Shown here in pieces: positions 1 through 9,268 of a stretch of 64,000 bases of DNA. A program made the translations under genes and the position numbers. The notes below the pieces were generated by a model. It did not search any database and was not told the DNA's origin. It saw only the letters and a program-made list of their open reading frames with translations. The stretch covers positions 12,284 through 76,283 of the forward strand of contig NMRB01001297.1 of assembly GCA_002633025.1 (NCBI GenBank), in the 5' to 3' direction. Position 1 is the stretch's first letter. Each line of letters starts with the position of its first letter. This DNA comes from Notospermus geniculatus (Eukaryota; Nemertea; Pilidiophora; Heteronemertea; Lineidae).

Positions 1-440
1 TGGCCACCAGGTGGCGTAACCCAAAAATCATCAAAGTGCTGTAAATCAGGAACGCCTTAACCCAAAGCGCTCCAATGTGCTATGTGGCCCCGTGCAGATG
101 ACCTTTATGTGCATGTGAAGTTTCGGCACCATCGTACATCCAATATGGCCGCCAGGTGGCGTAACCTGAAAATCATCAAAGTGCTGTAACTCAGGAACGA
201 CTTGGACCCAAAGCGCTCCAATGTGCTATGTCGCCCTCTGCAGATGACCTTCATGTGCATGTGAAGTTCCGGCCCAATCGGACATCCAATATGTCCGCCA
301 GGTGGCATAAACCCAAAAATCATCAAAGTCCTACTTGGGAATGACTTGACCCAGATTGCTCATAACTGATATGTACCTCCCTCTGTCATTAGACTATTAT
401 GTCCAACCCGGTGAGCACATGGTCCATGGACCATTTCATT
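1..440 (+). mobile_element. 3' part of a rolling-circle-like repeat (GCTCACC family)
   Basis: The left part is cut by the window edge. It contains units of about 145 bp carrying a shared GCCGCCAGGTGGCGTAAC motif, the same units as in the longer copy at 11518-12598. It ends with GTGAGCAC followed by the 16-bp palindrome ATGGTCCATGGACCAT (419-434) and TTCATT. The same ending closes the copies near 12598 and 15400, which fixes this boundary. Confidence 0.6.
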
Positions 441-784
441 ATTCAGATGAATGAGCGTGTTAGACAAATTATTCAAGATACCTCGCCGTATGAAGTATTT
501 CTCCATTCAGCTGATCTACACTTCTCACTAATTCACTTTTTTCCCAAAATTTGCTTGATTTTAGGTGTTGTTGTGACAGTTGCTTTGACTCGATCCAAAA
601 AGATCAATTGTTGTGATGATGTATTAAAAATCACAGGCCAAACTAAATGTTTAGTTTTAAATGTTGTCCTTGTGACTCAAGAAGTCCGTGACACTTAAGT
701 TTTGCAGGTTCGTTCCTGCATAAAGAGAGTTTTTCTGAAAATTCTTACTCTAAGTGATACGCTCGCGACCTTGGATGGTGGAAG

Positions 785-1070
785 TCTAAGCCCGGTAATC
801 GAGTGGTTGGAGCGCTTGACTACCAAACTCTGCAATTGGTCGGCGTGAGTTCAAATCCAGGCAAAGGCATACACAAAAAACTGTGGAACAAAAATTGTGA
901 AATATTAATTGACGGGACGGGACTTAAAGCTGTGGTCCCTTGTACCTGAGTGTCCATACCAGGGCAAGTGTAAGATGCCACGCAGGTGGACTGTAGCCTG
1001 TTGTGGACTCCATACATCCGGCAAAAACCCAATAGGGTTATGATGCCTTGTAGTGATATGATATGATATG
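785..1070 (+). mobile_element. tRNA-derived SINE (family D)
   Basis: A tRNA-like head has an A-box-like stretch (GGTAATCGAGTGGTTGGAGC) and a B-box-like stretch (GAGTTCAAATCC near 846-858). A body of about 200 bp follows, and it ends in a GATAT(GATAT)n simple tail near 1054-1070. A promoter-bearing head plus a simple-repeat tail is the standard SINE layout. It is not a tRNA gene, because the acceptor arms do not pair. Confidence 0.6.
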
Positions 1071-2485
1071 AAAATTTGTACCTTTTGTTCAAAAGTTCCA
1101 TCTGTCAAAGCTTTCCTTTTAGGCAAAAATAATCGTGTGTTGCACTTAAACTCTGCTTAAGTGATTTGAGAGAGATGTTGTTTAGTGATCCCGGCACAAA
1201 TTACCTACTCACACTCCACAGTTTTTCTATATTTTCTAAAATTTTCTAGTCATTTATTCTCGTAGATAGTAGATTTTTATGCTTCTATATTTCACAATAT
1301 TAGATAAAAAGTTGTTTCTTATTCAAATTGTAAGAGAATCTGTTTCAAACCTAAAGGACCAGAGATGCAGAATATGTAAAATATTAAATTAACATCTGAT
1401 TTAACTATGAAAATAACGTCAGTTAACTGGGAAAATTTGCCCAGGATAGTTGCTCCAGTATCTCATTTTAAGGTGTCGTAATGTTCGAGATCACAGAATG
1501 TACAGGTTGTTACATTTTAATCAATTTAAACATTGGAATTCCAAAATCAGAAAATCACATTTTCCAAATCACTGTGCCAATAAATATACAACATGAGGTC
1601 AATAACTGTGACCGTTGTGATGAAAAAGTAAAAATGAAAAGTAAAAACTGCATTTCTTACAGTAGATACTTGAAAAATTTTCATACTGGTGTTGAACCAA
1701 ATTAGCCATGTTATGATTGATTATGTAATAAACATTTCATTGTTTTTCAGACCATTAATGGTTTACTGCCTCTGCCCATGCTGAGATTCACACTTTAAAA
1801 TTGAATTCCCATTCGGTGCTCGAAGAGTCTCGCCGAGCTGCCCTCGCCAGTTAGCGAATGGGCTGCTATGTTCGGTTTTGAGGTCGTTCTGACTGGCGTT
1901 CTAAGCTGCATGAAAACTTCGTCATTTCTGCAGGTTGGAAACAGGGTTTGGCGACCTGTACCTTAAAAAATCATCACTTTCATTTGCCAATTGGTGACCT
2001 GACCTTGTGGTCCACTCACCAAATTGGACCTTGTGGTCCAATTTCTTGTCACCGTTGGCGACTAAAAATGCTACTTTTCGGGCACTGCCACTCAGGATTT
2101 TGCTGTGAATGTTAGGAAATGTTTCTCCTTGATTCTCATTGGTGGAGGCTGTAGCCAGTTGCACCCTGTAGCAAATAATTTATGATAATTTATAATAATT
2201 TATGATATTTCTTCCTCCTGTAAGGTGTGACAGCAAACACGGTCGTGGATGCGACCGGGAAGCGACTACAGAAAGCCTCCACGCTACCCGCGACGAGCCG
2301 GGCTGGGGGAGAAGAGGGTGAATATTCTCTCATGTCGTCCAGATGTTGTACCAACCGCTTCTCCCAGTCCTGTGTCAGATAACTGGGCTCCAGGGCCTCA
2401 TATTTTCGTCGCGATCTAAACTCCACTTCACCTGGGCATTTTTCATAACATTTCTATACATGTATAATGAAGTGCAGTTGAATAT

Positions 2486-3039
2486 AGCATGGCGCACACC
2501 TGAGACCAAAATCATGTCGCCACCGACGAGACTGGTGACCACGACGTTGCAGGCAACCATCGCATGCCGACTACACTTGCGACCATTCACAGTGAACCAT
2601 CCGCAAAGAAGACGACCTCCGGAAGTGACTGAAGTCGCCGCCTAATGTGGCGTCACATCGTAATCGTTTGCGGACAAAAGTTTCATCATTTTTTATCGGT
2701 CGACTCATTGCAAAGCCAGTCGGCCTTTGCGACCGAAGATTAAACATGTTAAATTTTGGGTCTCTTGATGCGATTGAAATTCTTTGGTCTCCGTTGGCCA
2801 TTGAAACCGGTCATTCAGATCGCCCAGTGCAACAATCATCCGCAAACAATGTAACGACCACTCAAGCGATCAGATATGAGACGAGATTCGATTAATCAGG
2901 CAACCACAGTGACTGCTCGCTTGGTGCAATGATCTGCAGCGGACTAGGTGACAAATCCTGCAAATCTCCAGTCACTCTAGCAGTCGGAAGGGCAGTCTCC
3001 TAAAAAATCGCACGAAAAATCTCAGGTGTGCGCCATGCT
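2486..3039. mobile_element. Terminal-inverted-repeat element, 554 bp, TAT duplication
   Basis: The two ends are perfect 20-bp inverted repeats: AGCATGGCGCACACCTGAGA at the left and its complement at 3020-3039. TAT flanks both sides (2483-2485 and 3040-3042), which suggests a 3-bp target duplication as in PIF/Harbinger-type elements. The interior has no long reading frame that resembles a transposase, so it is non-autonomous. Confidence 0.75.
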
Positions 3040-3247
3040 TATACCTTTACCATTCACTTCGAGAAGAAAGTTGTGCTCAGAAATGCAGTTCCATCATTTC
3101 TGTTGGAACTGCTATCGTTTCAATTGCTTTATTTTCAAATGGCCTGGATGATTCTTTGGAGTTTAGATTGTGTCAGGAGAACATAAAGAATTTGGCTTCA
3201 TGAGTAATCCAACTAAATTGTCCACCATCAAGTTTGGAAGAAATCAA

Positions 3248-3420
3248 GACGCGGATCCAAGGGGGGTGCACCCGGCACACGCGCCCCCTTTCGGCCAAAA
3301 AATCGGTAAAATTGACCGTGAAATCCTGAAATTTGGAGCAAATCATTGAAATTCACCGCAGATTTCAATGTTTCTAGCACAGTGCGCCCCCTCTTTGCCG
3401 AAATCGTGGATCCGCCCCTG
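3248..3420. mobile_element. MITE of the GCGGATCC family
   Basis: GCGGATCC at the left and GGATCCGC at the right bound about 170 bp with internal CGCCCCC and GGGGGTGC stretches. The copies at 37472-37639 (inverted orientation), 38412-38539 and 47205-47376 share the ends and the purine-rich interior. Confidence 0.65.
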
Positions 3421-3639
3421 AAATCAGCACGCTGTATTGTATTTTATGGACTTATTCTGTGAGAAGGTAAATAAAAAATGTGTTCTAGGGCCATAGAAGC
3501 ATCAGTCCCTAAATACACATTTCTTTGGTGGATATTTTTTGCATTTTGGTTGGATCAACTCAGTCAAGACGGTGAAAGTTGCCCGTGTACACCACACCCT
3601 GTACATTCTGTGTACATTGTATGCATTGTATACATGTAT

Positions 3640-3972
3640 ATTCACTGAACATGTGCAGTGAGTTTATTGAACACATGCAATATGGTCACTGAATAGTGCA
3701 GTGTGTTCACTGAACACGTGCAGTGATGTGAACACATCCAATGTGTTCACTTAACACATCAAGTGAATTTCCTGAACACGTGCAGTGAGTTCGCTGAACA
3801 CGTGCAGTGATGTGAACACATCCAGTGTGATCACTGAGCTCATCAAGTGAATTTCCTGAACACTTGCAGTGAGTTCACTGAACACGTGCAGTGATGTGAA
3901 CACATCCAGTCTGTTCACTGAGCTCATCAAGTGAATTTCCTGAACACGTGCAGTGAGTTCACTGAACACTTC
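3640..3972. repeat. Minisatellite, 84-bp higher-order unit
   Basis: The block CAGTGATGTGAACACATCCA recurs at 3721, 3805 and 3889, exactly 84 bp apart. Each 84-bp unit is made of about four related 20-21-bp submonomers of the type GTTCACTGAACACGTGCA. The array frays on the left from about 3640 and resumes briefly at 4361-4420 after the nested palindrome. Because 84 is a multiple of three, a minus-strand reading frame (3751-3969) stays open; I regard that as a consequence of the period and not as a gene. Confidence 0.85.
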
Positions 3973-4017
3973 TAGTGTAGATATAAAAAAAAGAGCACAA
4001 AAACGACACCAGTATAC

Positions 4018-4360
4018 AATAAATCGGAAAGTTCTCTCCGAATATGTCGCAAATTTTTGTACCCCAATCGGGGTCTTCCTCAGGCGCTATATAGAAGAGA
4101 TCCCAGAGGTGTCAAGTCTGGGATCTCTTCTATAGAGGAAGTGCACATGACGTCATCATTGACGTCATAATTTGCACGTCAGCCATGTTGGACATCATTT
4201 GAAGCTACGAATGCGTTGGACGTGACGTCCAACATGGCGGCATCTCGTCGCGGCAGTGACGTCACAATCGTCGCTGCACTTCCTCTATATAGCGCCTGAA
4301 GAAGACACCGATTGGAGTCGAAAATTTGCAAAATATTTGGAGACAACTTTCCAATTTATT
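4018..4360. mobile_element. Foldback element with two smaller palindromes nested inside
   Basis: The outer arms 4018-4092 and 4284-4360 are inverted copies of each other, reading AATAAATYGGAAAGTT at the outside and CAGGCGCTATA at the inside. Between them lie a 45-bp hairpin (4090-4134, 18-bp arms starting TATAGAAGAGATCCC) and then a 159-bp MITE (4131-4289). The element interrupts the 84-bp minisatellite. Confidence 0.8.
4131..4289. mobile_element. MITE with TATAGAGGAAGTGCA ends
   Basis: The 15-bp ends TATAGAGGAAGTGCA (4131-4145) and TGCACTTCCTCTATA (4275-4289) are perfect inverted repeats. They resemble, without matching, the TATAGAGCTTGTGCAG ends of the elements at 16112-16345 and 47938-48163. 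The interior is rich in TGACGTCA-like words and in CAAGATGG/CCATGTTG-type words. Confidence 0.7.
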
Positions 4361-4719
4361 GAACACTTCCAGTGAGTTCAGTGAACATGTGCAGTGTATG
4401 TGTTCGTGAACATGTCCAGTTCAGAGTCAGTAGCCTTTTATCGGTTATCCAAAGATTTTTCACTCTTCACCTTCCTTGCACCCGCTTTTGTGTGAAATAC
4501 ATGTGACCTGTTTCACCACTTGTAGGACTGGTGTCTCCTTTCCCGTGACAGATTAATGTCCACCTTCTTTGTTGTTTTCAGGATGGGGAAGATTCTGTAC
4601 TGTAACTTTTACCAAATACTCAAACTACATTGTACTATATTCAGTTTTCATTGCTTGAATTAGACTGAAGTCGTATAATTTAAAAATGTTCATCTGTACT
4701 CGACTCGTTGCCTCATCAT

Positions 4720-4998
4720 TTAAAGCCCCACTGTATTGAATGTGAAAAACGCAAATCATCGCCGCAATTCTCGCACGACGTCACGACGTCAGCGTAGTGT
4801 AAAATGTACTATGCTCTGTCAGAATACATTGGAGCTCTCCCTGCAGTTTTTTCCAATGCGTGCTGAAAACTAGGCCTTGATTCTGTGAAGTGCGTATCAG
4901 GCAAGCATTTTGAGGACCTTCACGAGGCTATGGGACCTCTATGTGCACTCTCCTAACTTTTTGAAAATATCGTAAAATTCAATACTGTGGGGCTTTAA
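4720..4998 (+). mobile_element. TTAA-flanked MITE, GCCCCAC family
   Basis: TTAA then AGCCCCACTGTATTGAAT at the left and the inverse ATTCAATACTGTGGGGCT then TTAA at the right. Other copies lie at 22982-23238, at 23235-24132 (split by an insertion) and, truncated, at 7411-7628. The TTAA on both sides is the target-site signature of piggyBac-type transposition. Confidence 0.75.
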
Positions 4999-5088
4999 CC
5001 TGTTGACTGTTATGCATTTGATATTTCAAAAACCCTAATTGGTCGGGATTTTTAAGGAAAAGTACCATATTTTGGGCATGGATCAATC

Positions 5089-5176
5089 GGGGGTCGTATG
5101 CATAAAGCATCTTAAGTGCAAACAACAAAAGATAAGGGAAATTTTGTAATTAAGATGTTTTATGCATACAGCCCCT
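5089..5176. mobile_element. Short foldback element
   Basis: About 88 bp whose halves (GGGGGTCGTATGCATAAAGC and its near complement ending GCATACAGCCCC) pair over about 25 bp around an AT-rich centre. Confidence 0.55.
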
Positions 5177-5216
5177 GGCCTCCACCTCAAAATTATTTTC
5201 TTCAAGTTTAAGATCA

Positions 5217-5385
5217 CCGGCTGACGTGACGCCATCCATGATTCAGCAATGGTTGAGTCTGTCACTGTCATGGGGTTGTCTGCGTTACATCATTCAGGTT
5301 CAGACCGAGGTTGTGGTTGATATTTTGACAGAAGTGTGCAGATCTTTGTCGTTTACGTCTATTTGTGAACGATCTCTCATGACAT
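5217..5385 (-). mobile_element. Partial MITE, copy of the 13669-13907 family
   Basis: The sequence matches, in reverse orientation, the elements at 13669-13907 and 22574-22813, including CATGATTCAGCAATGGT and GAGGTTGTGGTTGA. The outer 5' end is missing or diverged. It ends about 85 bp before the acceptor of the first RhoGAP exon. Confidence 0.65.
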
Positions 5386-5469
5386 TGAGCATCCCTAACC
5401 TTGTCTTATAGCAGATGGCTGACACAAAAACCTTACCTAACACTCATCAATATTGTCTTTCTCTGTCAG

Positions 5470-5597
5470 GTTGGACTGATAACGACCTCTACGACAGCAC
5501 TGCCGCAGATGACCGGATAGATCGAGTGAACGCCCTCTATGAACCACTAGATAAAGCACCACTCCTGCCGAAACCAAAGCCCCCTTTAAAACCCAAG
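5470..5597 (+). CDS. ARHGAP35: p190 RhoGAP, linker exon (first visible coding exon)
   Basis: The exon follows a TCTGTCAG acceptor and stops at AAG before GTAGGT. Read from the second codon position it gives WTDNDLYDSTAADDRIDR and then a proline-rich, basic end (LLPKPKPPLKPK) that could bind SH3 domains. It ends in phase 0, which matches the phase-0 start of the next exon. In p190 RhoGAPs such low-complexity linker lies between the pseudo-GTPase region and the RhoGAP domain and holds phosphorylation and adaptor-binding sites. Assignment rests on splice phase and position and not on direct homology, so it is the least certain exon of the set. The in-frame ATG at 5415 lies in the intron and is not taken as a start. 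Confidence 0.6.
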
Positions 5598-5698
5598 GTA
5601 GGTGGACTCATATACTGCCTGTGAAACAGTATTTACTTAGGGCCATATTCATAAAGGGTGTTTAGCCTAATCAGCATGCAAGTTCTGCATCACACAGG

Positions 5699-5979
5699 TT
5701 AAAGGCCTAGAAAACAAATGTCTGATGTCTGTATGGTGCTTCACCAGAGACGATTACCCACAGGATAATCACACGCGTCCAATTGTCCTGCGTCTAAGTC
5801 CAAGAGGACAAAGGAAATGTTGAACGATCAGGCAGGCTTGTCTAGAATTTGTCCAACACTTTCTTTTGTCCTCCCACACTGAGACGCAGGAAAGGTAGAC
5901 GTGTGTGATCATCTTGTGGGTAAATGCCAGAGATCAGGCAGCATAAAAAAAGCAGAACAATAGTTTTCCCGGCCTTTAA
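5699..5979. mobile_element. TTAA-flanked MITE
   Basis: TTAA (5699-5702) with AAGGCCTAGAAAAC and the inverse GTTTTCCCGGCCT with TTAA (5976-5979). The interior forms a second imperfect inverted pair around 5750-5925 (ACCCACAGGATAATCACAC against GTGTGTGATCATCTTGTGGGT). Confidence 0.6.
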
Positions 5980-5986
5980 CCTGTGT

Positions 5987-6323
5987 AAAGGCCCGTTTTC
6001 ACTAGGGCGTTTTTGACGCCGCGTTTTTGCAAGCGGAAATCCGCTGAGAATGCTGTAATGGATATCCCTTTCCACTTGAGCGGGACGGTGAAAACAATCG
6101 AATATTGTGCAACGGAGACCGCCGGCGGACAAAAGCCGATTGCTCAAATAGCATTCAAAGCGTATTCCGTGGTGTACTTCTGTACATTCCGAGCTGTATT
6201 CGGTGCACGGTGTATGGCGTAGATTCAGTTGTTCCGCATCAATGAAACGCCCTAATGGAAACCCCTCCAAAAACGCGTCGTTTTTCCGCAAGCGAAAAAA
6301 CGCTCTAGTGGAAACGGGCCTTA
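5987..6323. mobile_element. MITE with AAAGGCCCGTTTTCACTAG ends
   Basis: The left end AAAGGCCCGTTTTCACTAGG pairs with the right end CTCTAGTGGAAACGGGCCTT over about 25 bp. It sits beside the preceding element inside the same outer foldback. Confidence 0.65.
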
Positions 6324-6570
6324 ATGCAGAATTTGTACGCTGATCAGTCTAAACACCCTTTATGAATACGGCCCTTTGTCTTTAAAGTTCTTTCTAAAGC
6401 TTTGCCTCGCACTTTTCCAGCCGCACACCTACCTTTCAAAGTTCCAAGGAATGACAGAAGTGATAAAACGTGCCAACTTAAGAAATAACAAACAGAGACT
6501 TCAGGAATCGAGTAGCGTCCAGGCCCCGTTAGCTGTCATGGACCCGATTGAAATAGCAGGAGATTATGCC

Positions 6571-6745
6571 ACTGTNGTCTACAGTTGGAGAGAGTCTATA
6601 GTCTACAGTTTGAGACAGTCTGTAGTCTACAGTTGGAGAGAGTCTATAGTCTACAGTTTGAGACAGTCTGTAGTCTACAGTTGGAGAGAGTCTATAGTCT
6701 ACAATTTGAGACAGCCCGTAGTCTACAGTAGTCTACAGTTTGCCA
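6571..6745 (+). repeat. Minisatellite, 48-bp unit (2 x 24 bp)
   Basis: Two related 24-mers alternate: GTCTACAGTTGGAGAGAGTC with TATA, and GTCTACAGTTTGAGACAGTC with TGTA. About three and a half 48-bp units are present, with one ambiguous base at 6576. The period is a multiple of three, which explains the open frame across it. It lies in the intron between the first two RhoGAP exons. Confidence 0.85.
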
Positions 6746-6780
6746 CAGTCTGTGGACGTTGATTAGAACCAGTTACCTTA

Positions 6781-7016
6781 TAGGCGGCGCACACTTGCGA
6801 TTTTTCGAGCGATTTTCTAGGCGACCGGCCTTGCGACCACAGAAGCGACTGAACATATTTTTTAGTTTTTTTAGTTTTTGTTGACTCATTTGCGACAAAT
6901 GCTTCCTTGGGAGATCAATGATGTCGCGGATGACATCACTGATCGACCTCAAAGGTAAGTAGTCGCATCGGTAGTCGCCCCCATTTTAGTCGCACGTGTA
7001 CGCTGCCCTTTAGAGT
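6781..7016. mobile_element. MITE with GGCGCACAC-type ends
   Basis: The left end AGGCGGCGCACACTTGCGA and the right end TCGCACGTGTACGCTGCCCT are imperfect inverted repeats. The interior words GCGACCACAGAAGCGACTG recall the element at 2486-3039. It ends 80 bp before the next exon. Confidence 0.5.
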
Positions 7017-7096
7017 GAAGTATTGGCATTGGCATTGGCAGTAAAATGATTGATAATAAAGAGATAAACATTAATATTCTCCGTTCTTCTTCCCAG

Positions 7097-7181
7097 GATG
7101 CAATACCAGCTGAAGATAACGACTACGCGTCGGTCCAAGACGCTCTGCCGGCTGGAAAGGTCGTTCGGATCCTCTCTATAC
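7097..7181 (+). CDS. ARHGAP35: p190 RhoGAP, linker exon 2
   Basis: The exon lies between a TTCTTCCCAG acceptor and a CGTAAGC donor and encodes 28 codons plus one base. The end reads LPAGKVVRILSI and then an arginine completed by the next exon. This resembles the vertebrate ARHGAP35 linker, where a Tyr-containing stretch is followed by GK, I/V and an IR, just before the GSDSE...SSLER block (family knowledge from memory). The frame stays open to 7300 past the donor, but only splicing at 7182 gives the correct phase for the next exon. Confidence 0.75.
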
Positions 7182-7410
7182 GTAAGCCATCTGACTATAG
7201 AACAAAGTACGGCCAGCGTGCCGAAGACAATATGCCGTTAATAGGTCACGCAGGTATCTCGGACACTTTACATTTGGCATCCCCGGCTTGGAGGCTCTAA
7301 ACATCCAACGAAAATTGGCAAAATGTCTTGACTTTTCTCAACACCATGCGATACAATCATGTCATTTCCGTGGTAATTTTTACTCCAAAACGACGTGTAC
7401 GATACGTGGT

Positions 7411-7628
7411 TTAAAGCCCCTCTGTATTGAATTTTATGGTATTTTCAAAGTGTTAGGAGAGTGCAGGTGGAGGTCTCATAGCCTCGTGAAGGGTCCCCAG
7501 AATGGTTGTCTGATACGTACTTGAAGGAATCAAGCCCTGTTTTTCAACACACACTGAAAAACTGCAGGCAGAGCTCTAATGTATTCAGATACATGTAGGT
7601 CGTAGTACCGGTACATTTTACACTACAC
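7411..7628 (-). mobile_element. Truncated GCCCCAC-family MITE
   Basis: It starts TTAAAGCCCCTCTGTATTGA and follows the reverse orientation of the element at 4720-4998 up to the ACACTAC words. There a different foldback element (7629-8098) begins, so the far end is missing. Confidence 0.65.
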
Positions 7629-8098
7629 TATAGTATCATTCACTCTAATTTCAACACGGGCAAAGTGCCAGGCCTGTGCAACTGACACCATAAAGCAGTG
7701 CTTCACGTTTGAAATCTGCAGGAGCTCATTCAGTTGAGCTCCTCAAAGGCTCAAGGAGAGCTGTTCACACTCGTGAAATTTGATGGTCAGTTACTTCAAG
7801 GATGCCGAGAAGTGTGATCAGTCGAGCTCCTCGGTACAATTTTGCGGGCGCACAGGGACGTGAGCGTGATTGCGCCCGTCTTACGTGAAGCACTGATAAA
7901 GTGAACACAATGATTAAACCACAAACCACAGTATTTATCAGTTGACTGAGCAAACCTTGAATTTGCTATAGAATGGAAAGTAAACCAAGTTACCGTAACA
8001 TCATTAGGTAACTGCAACATGGATTATTTACCACTGACCTGTGCACATTTCCAAGCTTGGCACTTTGCCCAGTTGAAGTTAGGGTGAATCATACTTTA
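7629..8098. mobile_element. Foldback element with CATTCACYCTAA arms, hosting another MITE
   Basis: The left arm 7629-7675 (TAGTATCATTCACTCTAATT, then GGGCAAAGTGCCA) is the inverted copy of the right arm 8052-8098. The compact copy at 55876-55942 has the same arms with almost no centre. The hAT-like element at 7696-7895 sits inside. Confidence 0.7.
7696..7895. mobile_element. hAT-like MITE, 200 bp
   Basis: The 13-bp ends CAGTGCTTCACGT and ACGTGAAGCACTG are perfect inverted repeats, and ATAAAG directly flanks both sides (7690-7695 and 7896-7901). CAGTG-type ends are typical of hAT elements, although those usually duplicate 8 bp. A second copy lies at 61510-61680. Confidence 0.75.
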
Positions 8099-8558
8099 CT
8101 GTCATTGAAAGACATATTTCCCAAAAATAGAGCACAAAAGGCGACACACACAATCATATAATAAAAATGATTCTCCTTTTCTGGAGAAAGACATATTTCA
8201 GAATCCATCGTTAACCACCAAAGGCTGAAATCAGTATGCCTCCAGTCTTCACTCAGGTCCCTCTCTGAGTGCAGACTGAAGGCGTAGTGTCCGGACATGA
8301 GGCCTTGATATTTTACAGTATAATCAGTCAAGATATTTTCCAATTTCCCGCAAGCATGTTGTATAACAAACCTGTTCTTTACTTCTCCGATAACTAACAG
8401 TGCTCTGGCATGCACAGCCATCTTAATTGTGATGACCGGTTGCTAATCAGCTCAAATTTATTTGCATGAAAATAACACCATTTTCAAGAAAATAATAAAT
8501 ATATCTGTGTAATGTACAAAAGTGGCCACTGCAAAAGCCACGAGCTTATTCTGAAGTA

Positions 8559-8784
8559 CAGTACTGATCACAAGTGACATCCCTATAGCTTTGCGTAAGT
8601 TACGCCTAACTTAAGCGCAAGTTATGCTTGACTTACGTCTTCATTGTGTAAGCCGCACATAAGTTACACGCAGGTTACGCAGGTACAAGCCCCTGAGTTG
8701 TGCGTAACATAGCTCGTAGGTTGTGGGTAAGTTACACCAGTATAACTTGTGCGAATTTGGGGATGTCAGTTGTGATCTGTACTG
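8559..8784. mobile_element. MITE with CAGTACTGATCACAA ends
   Basis: CAGTACTGATCACAAGTGAC at the left and GTCAGTTGTGATCTGTACTG at the right are inverted repeats. The interior is built of short alternating words of the type GTAAGTTACGC, themselves partly self-complementary. Confidence 0.65.
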
Positions 8785-9023
8785 TAGACATCTGTTGAAT
8801 ATAAGTCGACAAAAAGTCAACTCTATGTAAAAAATTTCGCATGCTTGTTCCCACATCCCCGATTTCTTTCCCTTCGCCATGATTACTGGCATATTGGCCT
8901 AAAATGAATCCTTTTGCTTGTGTACATGCTTCGTTTGGCTCCCAGATGCCTGCTGCCTGGGTTTGATGTGATGTCCTCTTATACATACTACGTGTATCTG
9001 CTTGCACTTTATACGCTGCCTAA

Positions 9024-9180
9024 TTAAAGGTGGCGCACATTGACGGGAAATCTCAATGTGGCAGGGGTGTTTTTAAAGTCGACTGACCAGGCTGAATGAC
9101 GAGTCCGGCAGGTTGAGTCAGTCGACTTTACAAATGCCGCTACCGCATTGAGATTTGCCGTCGATGTGTGCCCAGCCTAA
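9024..9180. mobile_element. MITE with long arms, 157 bp
   Basis: The arms of about 70 bp (GCGCACATTGACGGGAAATC ... AAGTCGACTGA at the left, the complement at the right) pair almost throughout. TTAA precedes the left end. Confidence 0.65.
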
Positions 9181-9268
9181 GACAAGACAAGTCAGTCGAG
9201 ATACAAATCATATTTGCGAGTGAAGTGGGTGAAAAAGCCAAAATGTCAACAGCATTGCGCATTTAGCC

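Larger units (their letters stand above)
1..5469. other. Upstream intron of the RhoGAP gene, repeat-rich
   Basis: I see no exon here that I can support. The stretch holds the end of a rolling-circle-type repeat (1-440), a tRNA-derived SINE (785-1070), a 554-bp terminal-inverted-repeat element (2486-3039), an 84-bp minisatellite (3640-3972) interrupted by a nested palindrome (4018-4360), and several MITEs (4720-4998, 5089-5176, 5217-5385). Between 1071 and 2485 I see only AT-rich DNA and unclassified repeat-like sequence. The large N-terminal exon expected for a p190 RhoGAP (GTPase plus FF domains) is not here. Confidence 0.6.
5639..6375. mobile_element. Composite foldback element holding two TTAA-type MITEs
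   Basis: The outer ends AGGGCCATATTCATAAAGGG (5639) and the inverse CCCTTTATGAATACGGCCCT (to 6375) define a foldback whose own sequence is only about 60 bp per side. Its centre is filled by two further elements placed side by side (5699-5979 and 5987-6323). A reading frame at 5842-6291 on the minus strand falls wholly inside these elements and has no recognisable product. Confidence 0.7.

Noticed and set aside
5415-5624. ATG at 5415 as the start of the RhoGAP protein
   Set aside because: It lies before a good acceptor (TCTGTCAG at 5469) and the frame runs past a consensus donor at 5598. The exon is internal.
6376-6762. Repetitive protein of 128 codons
   Set aside because: The repeats come from the 48-bp minisatellite; the frame is open only because 48 is a multiple of three.
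7182-7300. Extension of RhoGAP exon 2 through 7300
   Set aside because: The extension reads on in frame, but CGTAAGC at 7182 gives the exact phase needed for the next exon and the resulting join matches the family.
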